Shown: positions 52,961 through 62,948 of the stretch, piece after piece | Layout: every line of letters starts with the position of its first letter | Position numbering within the stretch: the first letter of the stretch is position 1 | Position numbers and translations under genes: made by a program | Notes under the pieces: generated by a model | What the model was told of the DNA's origin: nothing | Databases searched by the model: none | The model's input: the letters and a program-made list of their open reading frames with translations, nothing else | Origin: Thiobacillus sp. 65-29 | GTDB taxonomy: Bacteria > Pseudomonadota > Gammaproteobacteria > Burkholderiales > Thiobacillaceae | Length of the DNA stretch: 64,000 bases | Direction of reading: 5' to 3' | Assembly: GCA_001899775.1 (NCBI GenBank) | Contig: MKWN01000023.1 | Span: forward strand, 100,057 to 164,056

Positions 52961-53815
52961 TTAGCGCGCGTAGGCGTCCACCACTGCGCACAGTTCGGCG
53001 ATGCCGTCGAGCAGACGCGGGGTGGGGCGATGCAGACGATCCGCGTTCACCCGCGCGAAAGCCCCGTGCTGGACGGCGGGCAGGCGTGCATGGCGCTGCC
53101 AGTCGCGGCGCGGGTCGGGGCCGTCGCTGCCGCCGATGACAAGCGCGGGCGCGCGCCGCAGCACCGCCTCGCGCGACACCACCGGTGCGGCCGCGTCGAG
53201 GTCGGCGAACACGTTGCGCGCGCCGCATAGCGCCAGCGCTTCGCTGATCCAGTGGCGGCCACCGACGGTCATCAGCGGGCGGTCCCACACCTGATAGAAC
53301 ACCGGCAGCGCGACGCGCCGCGTGCGCTTCAGCGCCGCAAGCCCGGCCGTGAACTGCCGCGCGGCGCCCTCCCCGGCTGCCGCATGGCCGCTCGCCTCGC
53401 CCAGCATTCGCAACAGGCGCGCGACATCGTCGAGCCGCGCCGCACGCGTGTACAGCACCCGTACGCCCAGGCTGCGCAGACGTTGCAGGTCGGCCGCGCG
53501 CTGGCCATCGAGCCACACGACGACGAGGTCGGGCCTCAGCGCGACGAGGCGTTCGAAATTGACGCGATGGGCGTCGCCCACGCGCGGCAGGGCGCGTGCC
53601 GCGGGCGGGTAATCGCTGGTGCTGTCGACGCCAACGAGTTGCGCGCCGGCACCCACGGCAAACAGCAGTTCCGTGAGGTGCGGCGCGAGCGCAACGATGC
53701 GCTGCGGCGGCCGCGCCAGTTCGAGCGTCTGGCCGCTGTCATCGGCGAGACGCACGGCCGTGGCCTGTGCCGACAGCAGCAGCGCCCAGCAGACGACCAG
53801 AACACGGCCGATCAC
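52961..53815 (-). CDS. btuF: BtuF-like periplasmic cobalamin-binding protein
   Basis: This 284-residue ABC-transporter binding protein has a signal peptide ([20 protein letters not shown]) and the PPQRIVALAPHLTELLFAVG opening typical of the BtuF/FecB class. The GTG at 53815 overlaps the cobC stop (GTGA). No btuC or btuD is in the window. Cobalamin as ligand is inferred from the adjoining cobC; a corrinoid precursor or siderophore is possible. Confidence 0.85.
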   Translation of the reverse strand: MIGRVLVVCWALLLSAQATAVRLADDSGQTLELARPPQRIVALAPHLTELLFAVGAGAQLVGVDSTSDYPPAARALPRVGDAHRVNFERLVALRPDLVVVWLDGQRAADLQRLRSLGVRVLYTRAARLDDVARLLRMLGEASGHAAAGEGAARQFTAGLAALKRTRRVALPVFYQVWDRPLMTVGGRHWISEALALCGARNVFADLDAAAPVVSREAVLRRAPALVIGGSDGPDPRRDWQRHARLPAVQHGAFARVNADRLHRPTPRLLDGIAELCAVVDAYAR

Positions 53816-54405
53816 GGCTCGGCGCGCGGATTGCCGTGGAAAATCAGGCTGGTTTGGCCGCCGTCGATACGCAGGCGGGTGAGCGTGGCAGGGGCCACGT
53901 CGATACGGTAGGCATGCGCAACGGGCATTTGCAACGTCCACGCCAGCGCCATGCGCATCACCCCGGCGTGGCCCACCACGAGCAGATGCCCACCCGCGTA
54001 ACGCGCAACCAGCGCGTCGAGGGCGGCGGTGACGCGGGCGTGGAAATCCTCCAGCGGTTCCGCGCCTGGCGGACGCGCGCCGACCGGGTCGGCCTTGAAG
54101 CGCGCCACGGCACCCGGATTGGCCGTTTCGATCTCGGCGGCGCTGCGCCCTTCCCACGCGCCGAAGCCGCCTTCCATCAGCCGCGCATCGAATTCCAGCG
54201 GCAGTCCGCGCTCCACGGCGAGGGCCTCGGCAAAGGCGCGGCAGCGCGCCAGCGGCGATGAGACGATGCGTGTCCAGGGCGTCGCTCCGGCGACCGCGGC
54301 GCGCATCTGCGCCCAGCCTTTCTCCGACAGGGGATCGTCGACCTGGCCACGATAGCGGCGTCCACCGACGGGCTCACCGTGGCGCATCAGGTCGATGACC
54401 ATCAT
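53812..54405 (-). CDS. cobC: Histidine phosphatase, alpha-ribazole phosphatase type
   Basis: This 197-residue phosphoglycerate-mutase-like phosphatase has LMRHGE (catalytic His near residue 9) and VVGHAGVMR (second His). CobC removes phosphate from alpha-ribazole 5'-phosphate or cobalamin phosphate late in B12 synthesis. The assignment rests on the family and the btuF neighbour. Its ATG overlaps the proB stop. Confidence 0.82.
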   Translation of the reverse strand: MMVIDLMRHGEPVGGRRYRGQVDDPLSEKGWAQMRAAVAGATPWTRIVSSPLARCRAFAEALAVERGLPLEFDARLMEGGFGAWEGRSAAEIETANPGAVARFKADPVGARPPGAEPLEDFHARVTAALDALVARYAGGHLLVVGHAGVMRMALAWTLQMPVAHAYRIDVAPATLTRLRIDGGQTSLIFHGNPRAEP

Positions 54406-55526
54406 CCCAGCACGACCAGGTTGTCGCGATGGATCAGCTCCGGCTCGTCCATGTAGCCAAGCTCGGCCTCGATCGCGCTTGAGGCCTTGCCGGCGATGCG
54501 GCGTGCCTCGACGGCACTGTAATTGACGAGGCCGCGCGCGATCTCGCGGCCCTCCCCATCGACCACGGCGACCACTTCGCCGCGCGCGAACTCGCCGGTG
54601 ACGCCCTTGACGCCGACGGGCAGCAGGCTCTTGCCGTCTTCGACCAGTGCGCGCACCGCTCCAGCATCGAGCAGCAGCGCGCCGCGCAGTTGCAAATGAT
54701 CGGCGAGCCACTGCCGGCGCGCCGCGAGCGGCGCCTGGCGCGCCACCAACTGGCTGCCGATGGCTTCGCCCATCGCCAGGCGCAGCAGCACGCGGTCCTC
54801 GCGGCCGCTGCAGATCACGGTGTGGGCGCCGCTGCGTGCCGCGCGCTTGGCGGCGAGAATCTTGGTCAGCATGCCGCCGGTACCCACACTGCTGCCGGCA
54901 CCGCCCGCCATGCGTTCGAGTTCGGGATCGCCGGCGTGGGCGTCCATCACCAGGGTCGCCTCCGGATTCTTGCGCGGGTCGGCGGTGTAGAGGCCGGGCT
55001 GGTCGGTGAGGATGACGAGACAGTCCGCCTCGATGAGGTTGGTGACCAGCGCACCGAGCGTGTCATTGTCGCCGAGACGAATCTCGTCGGTGGCGACGGT
55101 GTCGTTCTCGTTGATGATCGGCACGACCTTGAGTTCGAGCAGCGTGCGCAAGGTAGTGCGCGCGTTGAGATAGCGCGTGCGGTCAGCGAGGTCCTCGTGG
55201 GTCAGGAGCACCTGCGCGGCGTGCAGGCCGTGGGCACGGAAAATCGATTCATAGGCCTGTACCAGCCCCATCTGCCCCACGGCGGCGGCGGCCTGCAGCT
55301 CGTTGACCGCTTTCGGGCGCTTCCTCCAGCCCAGGCGCGCGATGCCTTCGGCGATCGCCCCTGAGGACACCAGCACGACCTCCTTGCCCTGTGCGGTGAG
55401 CGCGGCGATCTGCTCGGCCCAGCGCGACAGTGCGGCATGATCCAGGCCGCGACCTTCGGCGGTGACGAGGCTGGAGCCGACCTTGACGACGATGCGGTGG
55501 GCGTGTTTGAGAACGGACGTAGTCAT
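54402..55526 (-). CDS. proB: Glutamate 5-kinase
   Basis: This 374-residue kinase makes gamma-glutamyl phosphate for proline synthesis. The amino-acid kinase domain (about 1-260; [10 protein letters not shown] opening) is followed by a PUA domain (about 275-370). The motif [10 protein letters not shown] is intact. It overlaps the stop of the CNP1-like gene and the cobC start by four bases each. Confidence 0.97.
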   Translation of the reverse strand: MTTSVLKHAHRIVVKVGSSLVTAEGRGLDHAALSRWAEQIAALTAQGKEVVLVSSGAIAEGIARLGWRKRPKAVNELQAAAAVGQMGLVQAYESIFRAHGLHAAQVLLTHEDLADRTRYLNARTTLRTLLELKVVPIINENDTVATDEIRLGDNDTLGALVTNLIEADCLVILTDQPGLYTADPRKNPEATLVMDAHAGDPELERMAGGAGSSVGTGGMLTKILAAKRAARSGAHTVICSGREDRVLLRLAMGEAIGSQLVARQAPLAARRQWLADHLQLRGALLLDAGAVRALVEDGKSLLPVGVKGVTGEFARGEVVAVVDGEGREIARGLVNYSAVEARRIAGKASSAIEAELGYMDEPELIHRDNLVVLG

Positions 55527-56020
55527 CGGGCTGCCTGTTTCAGGTTGCGCACCGCTTCGGCGGCGTCGCGCACCGCGATGCCGCCGGGACACAGGATCTC
55601 TTCGAACAGCGGCTTGTGATAGGAGAGCAGCGAGCGCAGCCTGATGCCCTCCCAACCGGCGTTGCGCGCCTTCGACCAGGTGCCGTCGGGCTGGCCGTAG
55701 GCGTACAAGCGGCGCTCGCCGGTCGCGCAGCGCAGGCCTTCGAACATGACGTTCTTCGCGCCGCCCGCCGCCTCGATCACCACGGTATAGCGCACGACCT
55801 TGTCGCTGCCGACGCTGATGGAGACGGAATCGATGAAGTGGCGGTTGCGTGTCGCCGACGACACCGTGAAAGGCAACAGGTTCTCCACACGCGGATACGG
55901 CGGCAGTTGCGCCGCCACCTCGACCCAGGGTTTGTCCTGTTCGAACTCCATGTCGAACTGGCCCCACTCGGCATGCGCGACGAGGGGCCCACACAGCAGC
56001 AGGGCATACAGTTTTTTCAT
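55523..56020 (-). CDS. CNP1-like family protein
   Basis: This 165-residue exported protein has a signal peptide ending near VAHA (about residue 17) and the family's conserved [19 protein letters not shown] core plus CATGERR and CPGGIAV cysteines. CNP1 proteins are found next to proB/obgE in Betaproteobacteria. The function is unknown. The ATG at 56020 was chosen; one at 56029 would add three residues. Confidence 0.82.
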   Translation of the reverse strand: MKKLYALLLCGPLVAHAEWGQFDMEFEQDKPWVEVAAQLPPYPRVENLLPFTVSSATRNRHFIDSVSISVGSDKVVRYTVVIEAAGGAKNVMFEGLRCATGERRLYAYGQPDGTWSKARNAGWEGIRLRSLLSYHKPLFEEILCPGGIAVRDAAEAVRNLKQAAR

Positions 56021-56179
56021 GCCCGGCATTCTAGGACATCTGGCTCTGGCTGTGTTTCACCGGCGGGCACGCTGACATGCATCATCTGAGCAAAGGTGGG
56101 GCTGCACGTGCTTTCAGGGTCCGCGCTGAGTACAATGAGACCGGACGCTGCCCCCTCCCTCGGCTTCGCATTGATCTGA

Positions 56180-57667
56180 ATGGTTCAACAACTGGAAACC
56201 GCCGATAGCGTACGCCGGCAGGTCTCACCCCGTATCGCGCAGAAGCGCAAGGCCGAGTTCGGCCAGTTCATGACGCCTTCCAGCGTGGCACGCTTCATGG
56301 CGGGGATGTTCCCGCCCAGCACGTTGCAGACCTGCCGGCTTCTGGATGCGGGTGCGGGGGTGGGTGCCCTCTCCTGCGCGTTCCTGGACCGTTGGGTAGC
56401 CGGTGGCTTTGACTTCGAGACCGTGGAGGTCACGGCTTACGAAATTGATGCCTCGCTTCGTGAGCATCTCAAGCAGCACCTGGCGAGCTACAGCAGCGTC
56501 AAGGCCGAAATCATCGCCGGGGATTTCATCGAACTGACGGCCACTGCGGATGATCTGCTGTACCAGGACCAGAAGCGCGGAAGCTACACACACACGATCC
56601 TCAATCCGCCGTACAAGAAGATAAACAGCAATTCCGCTCACCGGCTCGCCTTGCGCAGGGTCGGCATCGAGACCGTGAATCTGTATTCCGCCTTCGTCGC
56701 ACTGGCCGTGGCACAGGCCGCGCCGGGCGGCCAGATCGTGGCGATCATCCCGCGCAGCTTCTGCAACGGGCCATACTACCGCCCGTTCCGTGACTTCATC
56801 CTCAAGCGTGCAGCGATCCGTCACATACACCTCTTCGAATCACGCAACAAGGCTTTCAAGGACGACGAAGTACTGCAGGAGAACGTGATCATCCGCCTCG
56901 AGCGAGGCGGTCAGCGGGGGCCGGTGACGATCAGTACTTCGACCGACGACAGCTTTACCGACCTGGCCACGCACGAACAGGCGTTCGACCGGATCGTGTT
57001 CCCGGGTGATCCGGAACGATTCATCCATGTCCCCACGTCGCCCGAGAAAAACACGATCGAGCTATTGCCGGCCGTGCGCTACACGCTCGCTGACTTGGGT
57101 ATCAGGATATCGACCGGACCCGTGGTCGACTTCCGGGTAAGAGCGCACCTGCGGGACATGCCCGAAGAAGGCACCGTACCCTTGCTCTATCCAGGCCACT
57201 TGAAAAGCACCGGAACGAGTTGGCCGGCGCCCGACTTGAAGAAGCCGAACGCGATCCTGCGCAACGAAGCGACCGAAAAATGGCTTTACCCCAATGGCTT
57301 CTACTGCGTGGTGCGCCGATTCTCATCAAAAGAAGAGAAGCGCCGCGTGGTGGCCAGCGTGATCGATCCCGCGGCCTTTGGCGACCATACGGCACTAGCC
57401 TTCGAGAACCACCTGAACCTCTTTCACGAGGACAAGCACGGCTTGCCAGAGCTGCTGGCAAGGGGCTTGGCCGTGTTCCTCAATACGACCGCCGTGGACG
57501 AGAGCTTCCGCCGCTTCAACGGCCACACGCAAGTCAATGCAACCGATCTCAAACTGATGAAATATCCCAGCCGCGAGGTGCTGGTCGAGCTGGGCACGTG
57601 GGCCAGACAGCACGTTGAACTCAACCAGGAAATGATCGACGAACAACTGGTGAAACTGACTGCATGA
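56180..57667 (+). CDS. Type II DNA adenine-N6 methyltransferase, PstI/BsuBI-like
   Basis: This 495-residue SAM-dependent DNA methyltransferase has motif I LDAGAGVGAL (55-64) and the catalytic NPPY (142-145), which indicates N6-adenine methylation. The C-terminal half is the target-recognition part. It pairs by an ATGA overlap with a BsuBI/PstI-type endonuclease. CTGCAG specificity is inferred from that family. Base composition is visibly lower in GC than in the flanks. A TACAAT at 56131 could be a -10 box; no controller gene precedes it. Confidence 0.9.
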   Translation: MVQQLETADSVRRQVSPRIAQKRKAEFGQFMTPSSVARFMAGMFPPSTLQTCRLLDAGAGVGALSCAFLDRWVAGGFDFETVEVTAYEIDASLREHLKQHLASYSSVKAEIIAGDFIELTATADDLLYQDQKRGSYTHTILNPPYKKINSNSAHRLALRRVGIETVNLYSAFVALAVAQAAPGGQIVAIIPRSFCNGPYYRPFRDFILKRAAIRHIHLFESRNKAFKDDEVLQENVIIRLERGGQRGPVTISTSTDDSFTDLATHEQAFDRIVFPGDPERFIHVPTSPEKNTIELLPAVRYTLADLGIRISTGPVVDFRVRAHLRDMPEEGTVPLLYPGHLKSTGTSWPAPDLKKPNAILRNEATEKWLYPNGFYCVVRRFSSKEEKRRVVASVIDPAAFGDHTALAFENHLNLFHEDKHGLPELLARGLAVFLNTTAVDESFRRFNGHTQVNATDLKLMKYPSREVLVELGTWARQHVELNQEMIDEQLVKLTA

Positions 57668-58626
57668 CCCGCAGAAAAAACAAACACATCGCTGCCGCCC
57701 AGCAGATCATCGTTTCATTGGGCCTGCCGATGGCCCAGCAAAACGAGCGGTCCGCCCTGTCACTGCTGGCTTTGTTGAACCTCACGCCGGGCAAGGCGTG
57801 GTCGCAGGCAGAAAACCCGCTTATCGGCATCACGCCGCTCATGGATTGGACGCGCAAGCATTACGGCAGAGAGTACGCGCCGAACACTCGGGAGACGTTC
57901 CGCCGCCAGACCATGCACCAGTTCTGTAATGCCGGTGTGGCCCTCTACAATCCGGACAAACCCGACCGCCCGGTGAACAGTCCCAAGGCGGTTTACCAGA
58001 TCGAATCCGCCACACTGGTCCTGCTTCGCACCTTTGATACGCCGAAGTGGCGCGACAACCTCACCGCTTATCTCGCCGAACGTGAAACACTGGTCGCCAA
58101 GTATGCGAAAGAGCGCGAGCAAAACCGTATTCCGGTCAAGATTGGTCCGGGTAGGAAAATCACCCTCAGCCCCGGCGAGCATAGCGAATTGATCCGGGCC
58201 ATCATCGAGGACTTCGCACCGCGCTTTGCGCCGGGCAGCGTGTTGGTTTATGCCGGTGATACGGGCAACAAGTGGAGCTACCTCGACACAGCACTCCTGA
58301 CGGGGCTGGGCATAAGCGTGGACCCACACGGCAAGATTCCCGATGTGGTTCTGCATTTTACCGAGAAGAACTGGCTGCTGTTGGTGGAATCTGTCACCAG
58401 TCACGGCCCGGTCGATGGCAAACGCCATACCGAACTCGCAGAGCTGTTTGCCAGCTCCAAAGCCGGACTGGTTTATGTGACTGCCTTCCCGAATCGTACG
58501 ATCATGGGGCGACACCTTGGCGAAATCGCTTGGGAGACGGAAGTATGGGTAGCCGATGCTCCAACGCATCTGATCCACTTCAATGGCATGCGCTTCTTGG
58601 GGCCTTATGTCTCCCGAGAAGGGTGA
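57664..58626 (+). CDS. BsuBI/PstI-type restriction endonuclease
   Basis: This 320-residue type IIP endonuclease belongs to the BsuBI/PstI family: an N-terminal region (about 1-150) and the catalytic C-terminal domain, with VYAGDTGNKWSYLD (about 199-212), GKIPDVVLHF and LLLVESVTSHG as conserved segments. These contain the likely PD-(E/D)xK acidic residues. PstI cuts CTGCA^G; this specificity is inferred, not shown. It overlaps the methyltransferase stop by four bases, keeping protective methylase first in the transcript. Confidence 0.9.
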   Translation: MTRRKNKHIAAAQQIIVSLGLPMAQQNERSALSLLALLNLTPGKAWSQAENPLIGITPLMDWTRKHYGREYAPNTRETFRRQTMHQFCNAGVALYNPDKPDRPVNSPKAVYQIESATLVLLRTFDTPKWRDNLTAYLAERETLVAKYAKEREQNRIPVKIGPGRKITLSPGEHSELIRAIIEDFAPRFAPGSVLVYAGDTGNKWSYLDTALLTGLGISVDPHGKIPDVVLHFTEKNWLLLVESVTSHGPVDGKRHTELAELFASSKAGLVYVTAFPNRTIMGRHLGEIAWETEVWVADAPTHLIHFNGMRFLGPYVSREG

Positions 58627-58762
58627 GGTCATGTCGACAAAGCCCTGAATCTTTCCGCGTCGAATTACATACACCCCAACCCGCTGCAGACTTTGGTCAC
58701 AGCGGAATTCAGGCGTTATTGATTCGGCCGCACGCTGTCTGCAGGAAGATGGGGGACGCCGC

Positions 58763-59620
58763 TCAGTGGCCCGTCATCGCGGCGCGCGTGCGCACCAGCT
58801 TGCCGTCGCGGTAGTCCGCAAACGCCTGCTCGATCTCCTCGCGGCGATTCATCACGAAGGGGCCGTATTGCACCACCGGCTCGCCGATGGGCCGGCCGGC
58901 GACGAGGATGAAGCGCGCGCCCTCGCCTCCCGCGTCGATCGCGAAACCCTCGCCCTTGCCGAGCACGGCCAGCGTGTGTCGCGGCAGCGCTTCGCCGGCG
59001 AGCGTGGCGTCCCCTTCGAAGACATAGACGAAGGCGTTGCGGTCACCGGCCAGCGGCGACTCGAACCGCCTGCCGGCTTCGAGCCTGACGTCCAGATACA
59101 GCACGTCGGTTTCCGGATCCTCGATGACACCATGAACGTCATCGTACTCGCCCGCCAGCACGCGCACGCGCGCTCCGTCGCGCACCGTTTCGGGAATCGC
59201 CGCGGCGGAGAATTCCTGGTAGGCGGGGTCGGACATCTTCTGGCTCGCCGGCAGGTTGATCCACAACTGGAAGCCGCGCATCAGGCCCGCGGTCTGCTTC
59301 GGCATCTCGGAATGGATCACGCCGCTCGCCGCTTTCATCCATTGCGCGCCGCCGGCCTGCAGATCGCCACGGTTGCCCATGCTGTCGCGGTGCTCCATGT
59401 GGCCGTCGAGCATGTAGGTGAAGGTGATGAAACCGCGGTGCGGATGTTCGGGAAAGCCGGCAATGTACTCGTCCGGATTGTCGCTGCCGAAATGGTCGAG
59501 CATGAGGAAGGGATCGAGATTCTTCAGCGCCGGCGTACCGATGCTGCGGTGCACGGTAACGCCCGCGCCCTCGGTCACCTCGAGTGCGGGAACACGCTGG
59601 CGGATGGTTCGTAGGGTCAT
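58763..59620 (-). CDS. Pirin family protein
   Basis: This 285-residue double-cupin protein has metal ligands His59, His61 (FPEHPHRGF), His103 and Glu105 (VIHSEMP), matching human pirin. Some pirins have quercetin dioxygenase activity; the substrate here is unknown. The azoreductase lies 34 bp upstream in the same direction, so co-transcription is likely. Confidence 0.93.
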   Translation of the reverse strand: MTLRTIRQRVPALEVTEGAGVTVHRSIGTPALKNLDPFLMLDHFGSDNPDEYIAGFPEHPHRGFITFTYMLDGHMEHRDSMGNRGDLQAGGAQWMKAASGVIHSEMPKQTAGLMRGFQLWINLPASQKMSDPAYQEFSAAAIPETVRDGARVRVLAGEYDDVHGVIEDPETDVLYLDVRLEAGRRFESPLAGDRNAFVYVFEGDATLAGEALPRHTLAVLGKGEGFAIDAGGEGARFILVAGRPIGEPVVQYGPFVMNRREEIEQAFADYRDGKLVRTRAAMTGH

Positions 59621-59654
59621 GACGTTCTCCTTTCAAAAATACAGGAACACGGCT

Positions 59655-60305
59655 TCAGGCGGCAGCACGCTGCTGCCAGTCGCGATCGAGCACGGCGTCG
59701 ACGCGCGTGGCCGCCTCGTGTGCCGCCGCGGTACCGCGCAGGTTGCCGCAGTCCGCGGCAATCACCTCGATGTCCGTAATGCCGAGAAAGCCCAGCACGA
59801 AGCGCAGCCAGGGCGTGGCGAAGTCGATCGTGCTGCCCACTTCGGTCCCGCCACTGGCCACCAGGATATAGACCTTCCGGTCGGCCAAAAGTCCCCGGGG
59901 GCCCTCCTCGGTATAGCGGAAAGTCACACCGGCGCGGGCGATCTGGTCGACCCAGGCCTTGAGGCTCGCCGGCACGCCGAAGTTGTAGATCGGCGTGGCG
60001 ATCACCCAGACATCGGCGGCCTGCACCTCCTCCACCAGCGCGTCGGAACCGGCCAGAGCGGCATGCTGGTCCGCGCTGCGGACGTTCGCAGCGGTGAAAT
60101 TGGCGGCGATCCAGTCCGCGCCGATAAAGGGCAGCCCTTGCGCCAGGTCGCGTCGCGTCAGCGCCACCTCGCCGGTGCGTTGCGTCAATCCGGCAATGAA
60201 GCGATCCGCGAGTTCGCGCGTGACCGAACCCTCGGCACGGGCGCTGGCGTCGACGCGCAGGACGCGCACGGGGGCTTGAACAGACTGAACGGGGCTGGCT
60301 TGCAT
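59655..60305 (-). CDS. azoR: FMN-dependent NADH-azoreductase
   Basis: This 216-residue flavodoxin-like enzyme reduces azo dyes and quinones using NADH. The VDASARAEGSVTRELAD phosphate loop and TPIYNFGVPASLKAWVDQI motif are present, as in AzoR. It is divergent from a LysR regulator, which probably controls the azoR-pirin pair. Confidence 0.92.
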   Translation of the reverse strand: MQASPVQSVQAPVRVLRVDASARAEGSVTRELADRFIAGLTQRTGEVALTRRDLAQGLPFIGADWIAANFTAANVRSADQHAALAGSDALVEEVQAADVWVIATPIYNFGVPASLKAWVDQIARAGVTFRYTEEGPRGLLADRKVYILVASGGTEVGSTIDFATPWLRFVLGFLGITDIEVIAADCGNLRGTAAAHEAATRVDAVLDRDWQQRAAA

Positions 60306-60342
60306 GGCATCTCTCCTGTAAACGGGGCGTCCGGGTGACGCG

Positions 60343-60358
60343 GTAATGCCATTATTAC
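60343..60358. promoter_or_regulatory. Inverted repeat in azoR-LysR intergenic region
   Basis: GTAAT, six bases, ATTAC lies in an unusually AT-rich 113-bp divergent region. It also fits the LysR T-N11-A pattern. It could be the LysR operator. Confidence 0.4.
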
Positions 60359-60418
60359 TTTTGCTTTTACCAGAATAAATATAAACTTTATTAAATTACT
60401 GTTACTATACCGAGCACA

Positions 60419-61354
60419 ATGGGCCGCTTCGCACGCATGCAAATCTTCGTGGCGGTGGTCGAGGCAGGCAGCATCACCGCTGCCGCGGAGCGGCTCGATC
60501 TTGCCAAGTCAGCCGTCAGTCGACGGCTTGCCGAACTGGAGGCCGATCTCGGCGTCTCGCTGATCCAGCGCACCACACGCCGCCTCAATCTCACCGAAAG
60601 CGGACGGGCGTATTACGCGCGCTGCGTCGCCATCCTCGCCGATGTCGACGAGGCGGAGGCCGAGGTATCGCAGGCGCACGGGGCATTGCGCGGCCGCCTC
60701 AAGGTGGCGCTGCCGCAGGCCTTCGGGCTGCTGCATCTGGCGCCCCTGATCCAGACCTTCATGAAGCAGCATCCGGACGTTCAGCTCGAACTCGACTTCA
60801 ACGACCGGCAGGTCGACCTGATGCAGGAAGGCTTCGACCTCGCCATCCGCATCGCCACACTTGCGGATTCGAGCCTGATCGCCCGCCGCCTCACCACCAT
60901 CCCGCACCGGGTGGGCGCAAGCCCGGCCTATCTCGCCCGGCGCGGCACGCCGCGCACGGCGGCCGATCTTGCGCACCACGACTGCCTGGTCTACAGCAAT
61001 GCGCGCGACCCGGACCTGTGGAGCCATCACGCTCCGGACGGCCAGGCGGGACAGGTGCGCGTACCGGTCCGGCTCGCGGCGAGCAGCGGAGAATTCCTGT
61101 TGCAGGCCGCGCTCGCCGACGAAGGCCTCGTTCTCCTCCCCGTCTTCTACGTGCATGCCGCCCTGCGCTCGGGGCAACTGGTCCAGGTGCTGTCAGACCA
61201 CCGATGGCCGGAACCGGCCGCCTACGCGCTGTATCCGCCGACGCGCCACCTCTCCGCTCGCGCACGTGCCTTCATCGATTTTCTCGCCGACACGCTCGAC
61301 GTCCCGGCGGCCGGGAAGGCGCCCCGGTCAGCGGCTCACTTGCGCTCCGAATAG
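60419..61354 (+). CDS. LysR-family transcriptional regulator
   Basis: This 311-residue regulator has an N-terminal winged helix (about 1-60; GSITAAAERLDLAKSAVSRR) and a periplasmic-binding-like effector domain (about 90-295). Its divergent position suggests control of azoR and the pirin gene. It overlaps the end of the convergent TRIC-type gene by 19 bases. The effector is unknown. Confidence 0.95.
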   Translation: MGRFARMQIFVAVVEAGSITAAAERLDLAKSAVSRRLAELEADLGVSLIQRTTRRLNLTESGRAYYARCVAILADVDEAEAEVSQAHGALRGRLKVALPQAFGLLHLAPLIQTFMKQHPDVQLELDFNDRQVDLMQEGFDLAIRIATLADSSLIARRLTTIPHRVGASPAYLARRGTPRTAADLAHHDCLVYSNARDPDLWSHHAPDGQAGQVRVPVRLAASSGEFLLQAALADEGLVLLPVFYVHAALRSGQLVQVLSDHRWPEPAAYALYPPTRHLSARARAFIDFLADTLDVPAAGKAPRSAAHLRSE

Positions 61355-61950
61355 GTCGGCAGGGTGATGCGGAATGCCATCGCCGCCAGGCGCGCCGCAA
61401 GTACGGTTGCCATCCCCGCCCAGGCGGCGGCGACGGGCGACACCGACAGCGCCTGCAATCCCACCAGTACCAGCGCGCCCAGCCAGGCCGCCGAGGCGTA
61501 CAACTCGCCGCGCACGAAAATCAGCGGCACCTCGTTGCACAACACGTCGCGCAGCACGCCGCCGACAACACCGGTGATCATGCCCAAGAGGCTCGCCACC
61601 AGCCACGGCGTCTGCCATTCCAGCGCAATCTGGGTGCCGACGATGGTGAACAGCGCGAGGCCGAAGGCGTCGGGAATCAGAAACAGACGTGGCGGCAGAC
61701 GCAGGTTGCGCACAGCGAAAAAAACCACCAGTGTCGTGGCCAGCGCGACGATCAGATAAACCTGGTCGGCAATCCAGAACACCGGCCGACCCAGCAGCAC
61801 GTCACGCACCGTGCCGCCGCCCAGCGCGGTGGCCGCCCCCACCATGACCACGCCGATCAGGTCCATCTGCTTGCGCCCGGCGTCGAGCACGCCGGTGAGC
61901 GCGTTCACCGCCACGGCCGACAGTCCTGCCCAGTACAGCATCATTTCCAT
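61336..61950 (-). CDS. TRIC/UPF0126 trimeric cation-channel-like membrane protein
   Basis: This 204-residue inner-membrane protein has about seven hydrophobic segments arranged as two UPF0126 repeats, each with a glycine-rich motif (GGGTVRD and GVVGGVLRD). E. coli YadS-type homologues are related to TRIC channels and some transport glycine. The ATG at 61950 (MEMMLYW) was chosen. The role is otherwise unknown. Confidence 0.9.
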   Translation of the reverse strand: MEMMLYWAGLSAVAVNALTGVLDAGRKQMDLIGVVMVGAATALGGGTVRDVLLGRPVFWIADQVYLIVALATTLVVFFAVRNLRLPPRLFLIPDAFGLALFTIVGTQIALEWQTPWLVASLLGMITGVVGGVLRDVLCNEVPLIFVRGELYASAAWLGALVLVGLQALSVSPVAAAWAGMATVLAARLAAMAFRITLPTYSERK

Positions 61951-62033
61951 GTGTGCGACCCGATTTGCGATGCGCCAGTATATTGCGCACGACGCCCGCC
62001 TCACGCGCCGCGTGCAGGCGCTACAATCCGCTC

Positions 62034-62948
62034 ATGCCGCACGCCACTCTGAAACGCTACGCCTGGCTCTCGATCGCCGCCGCCATCGCCACCATCCTGC
62101 TCAAGGGCTGGGCCTGGTGGATGACGGGCTCGGTCGGCCTGCTGTCCGACGCGCTGGAATCCTTCGTCAACCTGGCCGGAGCCTTGATGGCGCTGGCGAT
62201 GCTCTCGCTCGCGGCCATGCCGGCCGATTCCAGGCATGCGTACGGCCACGGCAAGGCGGAATATTTTTCCAGCGCGTTCGAGGGTTTCCTCATTCTCGTC
62301 GCGGCCTTGTTGATCGGCTACGCCGCCATCGAACGGCTCCGCAATCCACAGCCGCTCGAGGCGGTCGGCGTCGGCCTGATCGTCTCGGTGGCGGCGTCGA
62401 TCATCAACCTGATCGCCGGCCGCATCCTGCTGCAGGTCGGGCGCAAATACCGCTCGATCACGCTCGAAGCCGACGCGCATCACCTGCTCACCGACGTGTG
62501 GACCTCGGTGGGGGTGATCATCGGCGTCGCGCTGGTGTGGGTGACCGGCTGGCTGTGGCTGGACCCCGTCATCGCCCTTGCGGTGGCGGTAAACATCGTA
62601 TGGACGGGCTGGAAGTTGCTGCAGCGCTCCGCCGACGGGCTGATGGACGGTTCGTTGCCCGGGGACGAAGTCGCTACGATCGAGCGCGTGCTGGATGGGT
62701 ACCGTGCGCAGGGTTTGGATTTCCACGCGCTGCGCACGCGCCAGTCCGGCACACGCGCTTTCGTTTCAGTACACGTGCTGGTACCGGGTGCGTGGACGGT
62801 ACAGGAAGCGCACGACTGGTCGGAACGCATCGAGTGCGAGATCCGCTGCGCGCTGCCGCACGTACACCTGACGACGCATCTGGAACCGCTGGAGGATCCA
62901 CGCTCGCACACCGATCAGCACCTCGATCAGCCGGTGTGCTGCGAGTGA
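62034..62948 (+). CDS. Cation diffusion facilitator family transporter
   Basis: This 304-residue CDF metal/proton antiporter has six membrane segments. Metal-site residues lie in [11 protein letters not shown] (about 38-48) and [12 protein letters not shown], and GHGKAEY is the conserved loop. The C-terminal part is a ferredoxin-like cytoplasmic domain. Zn, Fe or Mn could be the substrate. The ATG at 62034 was chosen over an upstream frame start. Its end overlaps the convergent DUF2784 gene by 22 bp. Confidence 0.92.
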   Translation: MPHATLKRYAWLSIAAAIATILLKGWAWWMTGSVGLLSDALESFVNLAGALMALAMLSLAAMPADSRHAYGHGKAEYFSSAFEGFLILVAALLIGYAAIERLRNPQPLEAVGVGLIVSVAASIINLIAGRILLQVGRKYRSITLEADAHHLLTDVWTSVGVIIGVALVWVTGWLWLDPVIALAVAVNIVWTGWKLLQRSADGLMDGSLPGDEVATIERVLDGYRAQGLDFHALRTRQSGTRAFVSVHVLVPGAWTVQEAHDWSERIECEIRCALPHVHLTTHLEPLEDPRSHTDQHLDQPVCCE

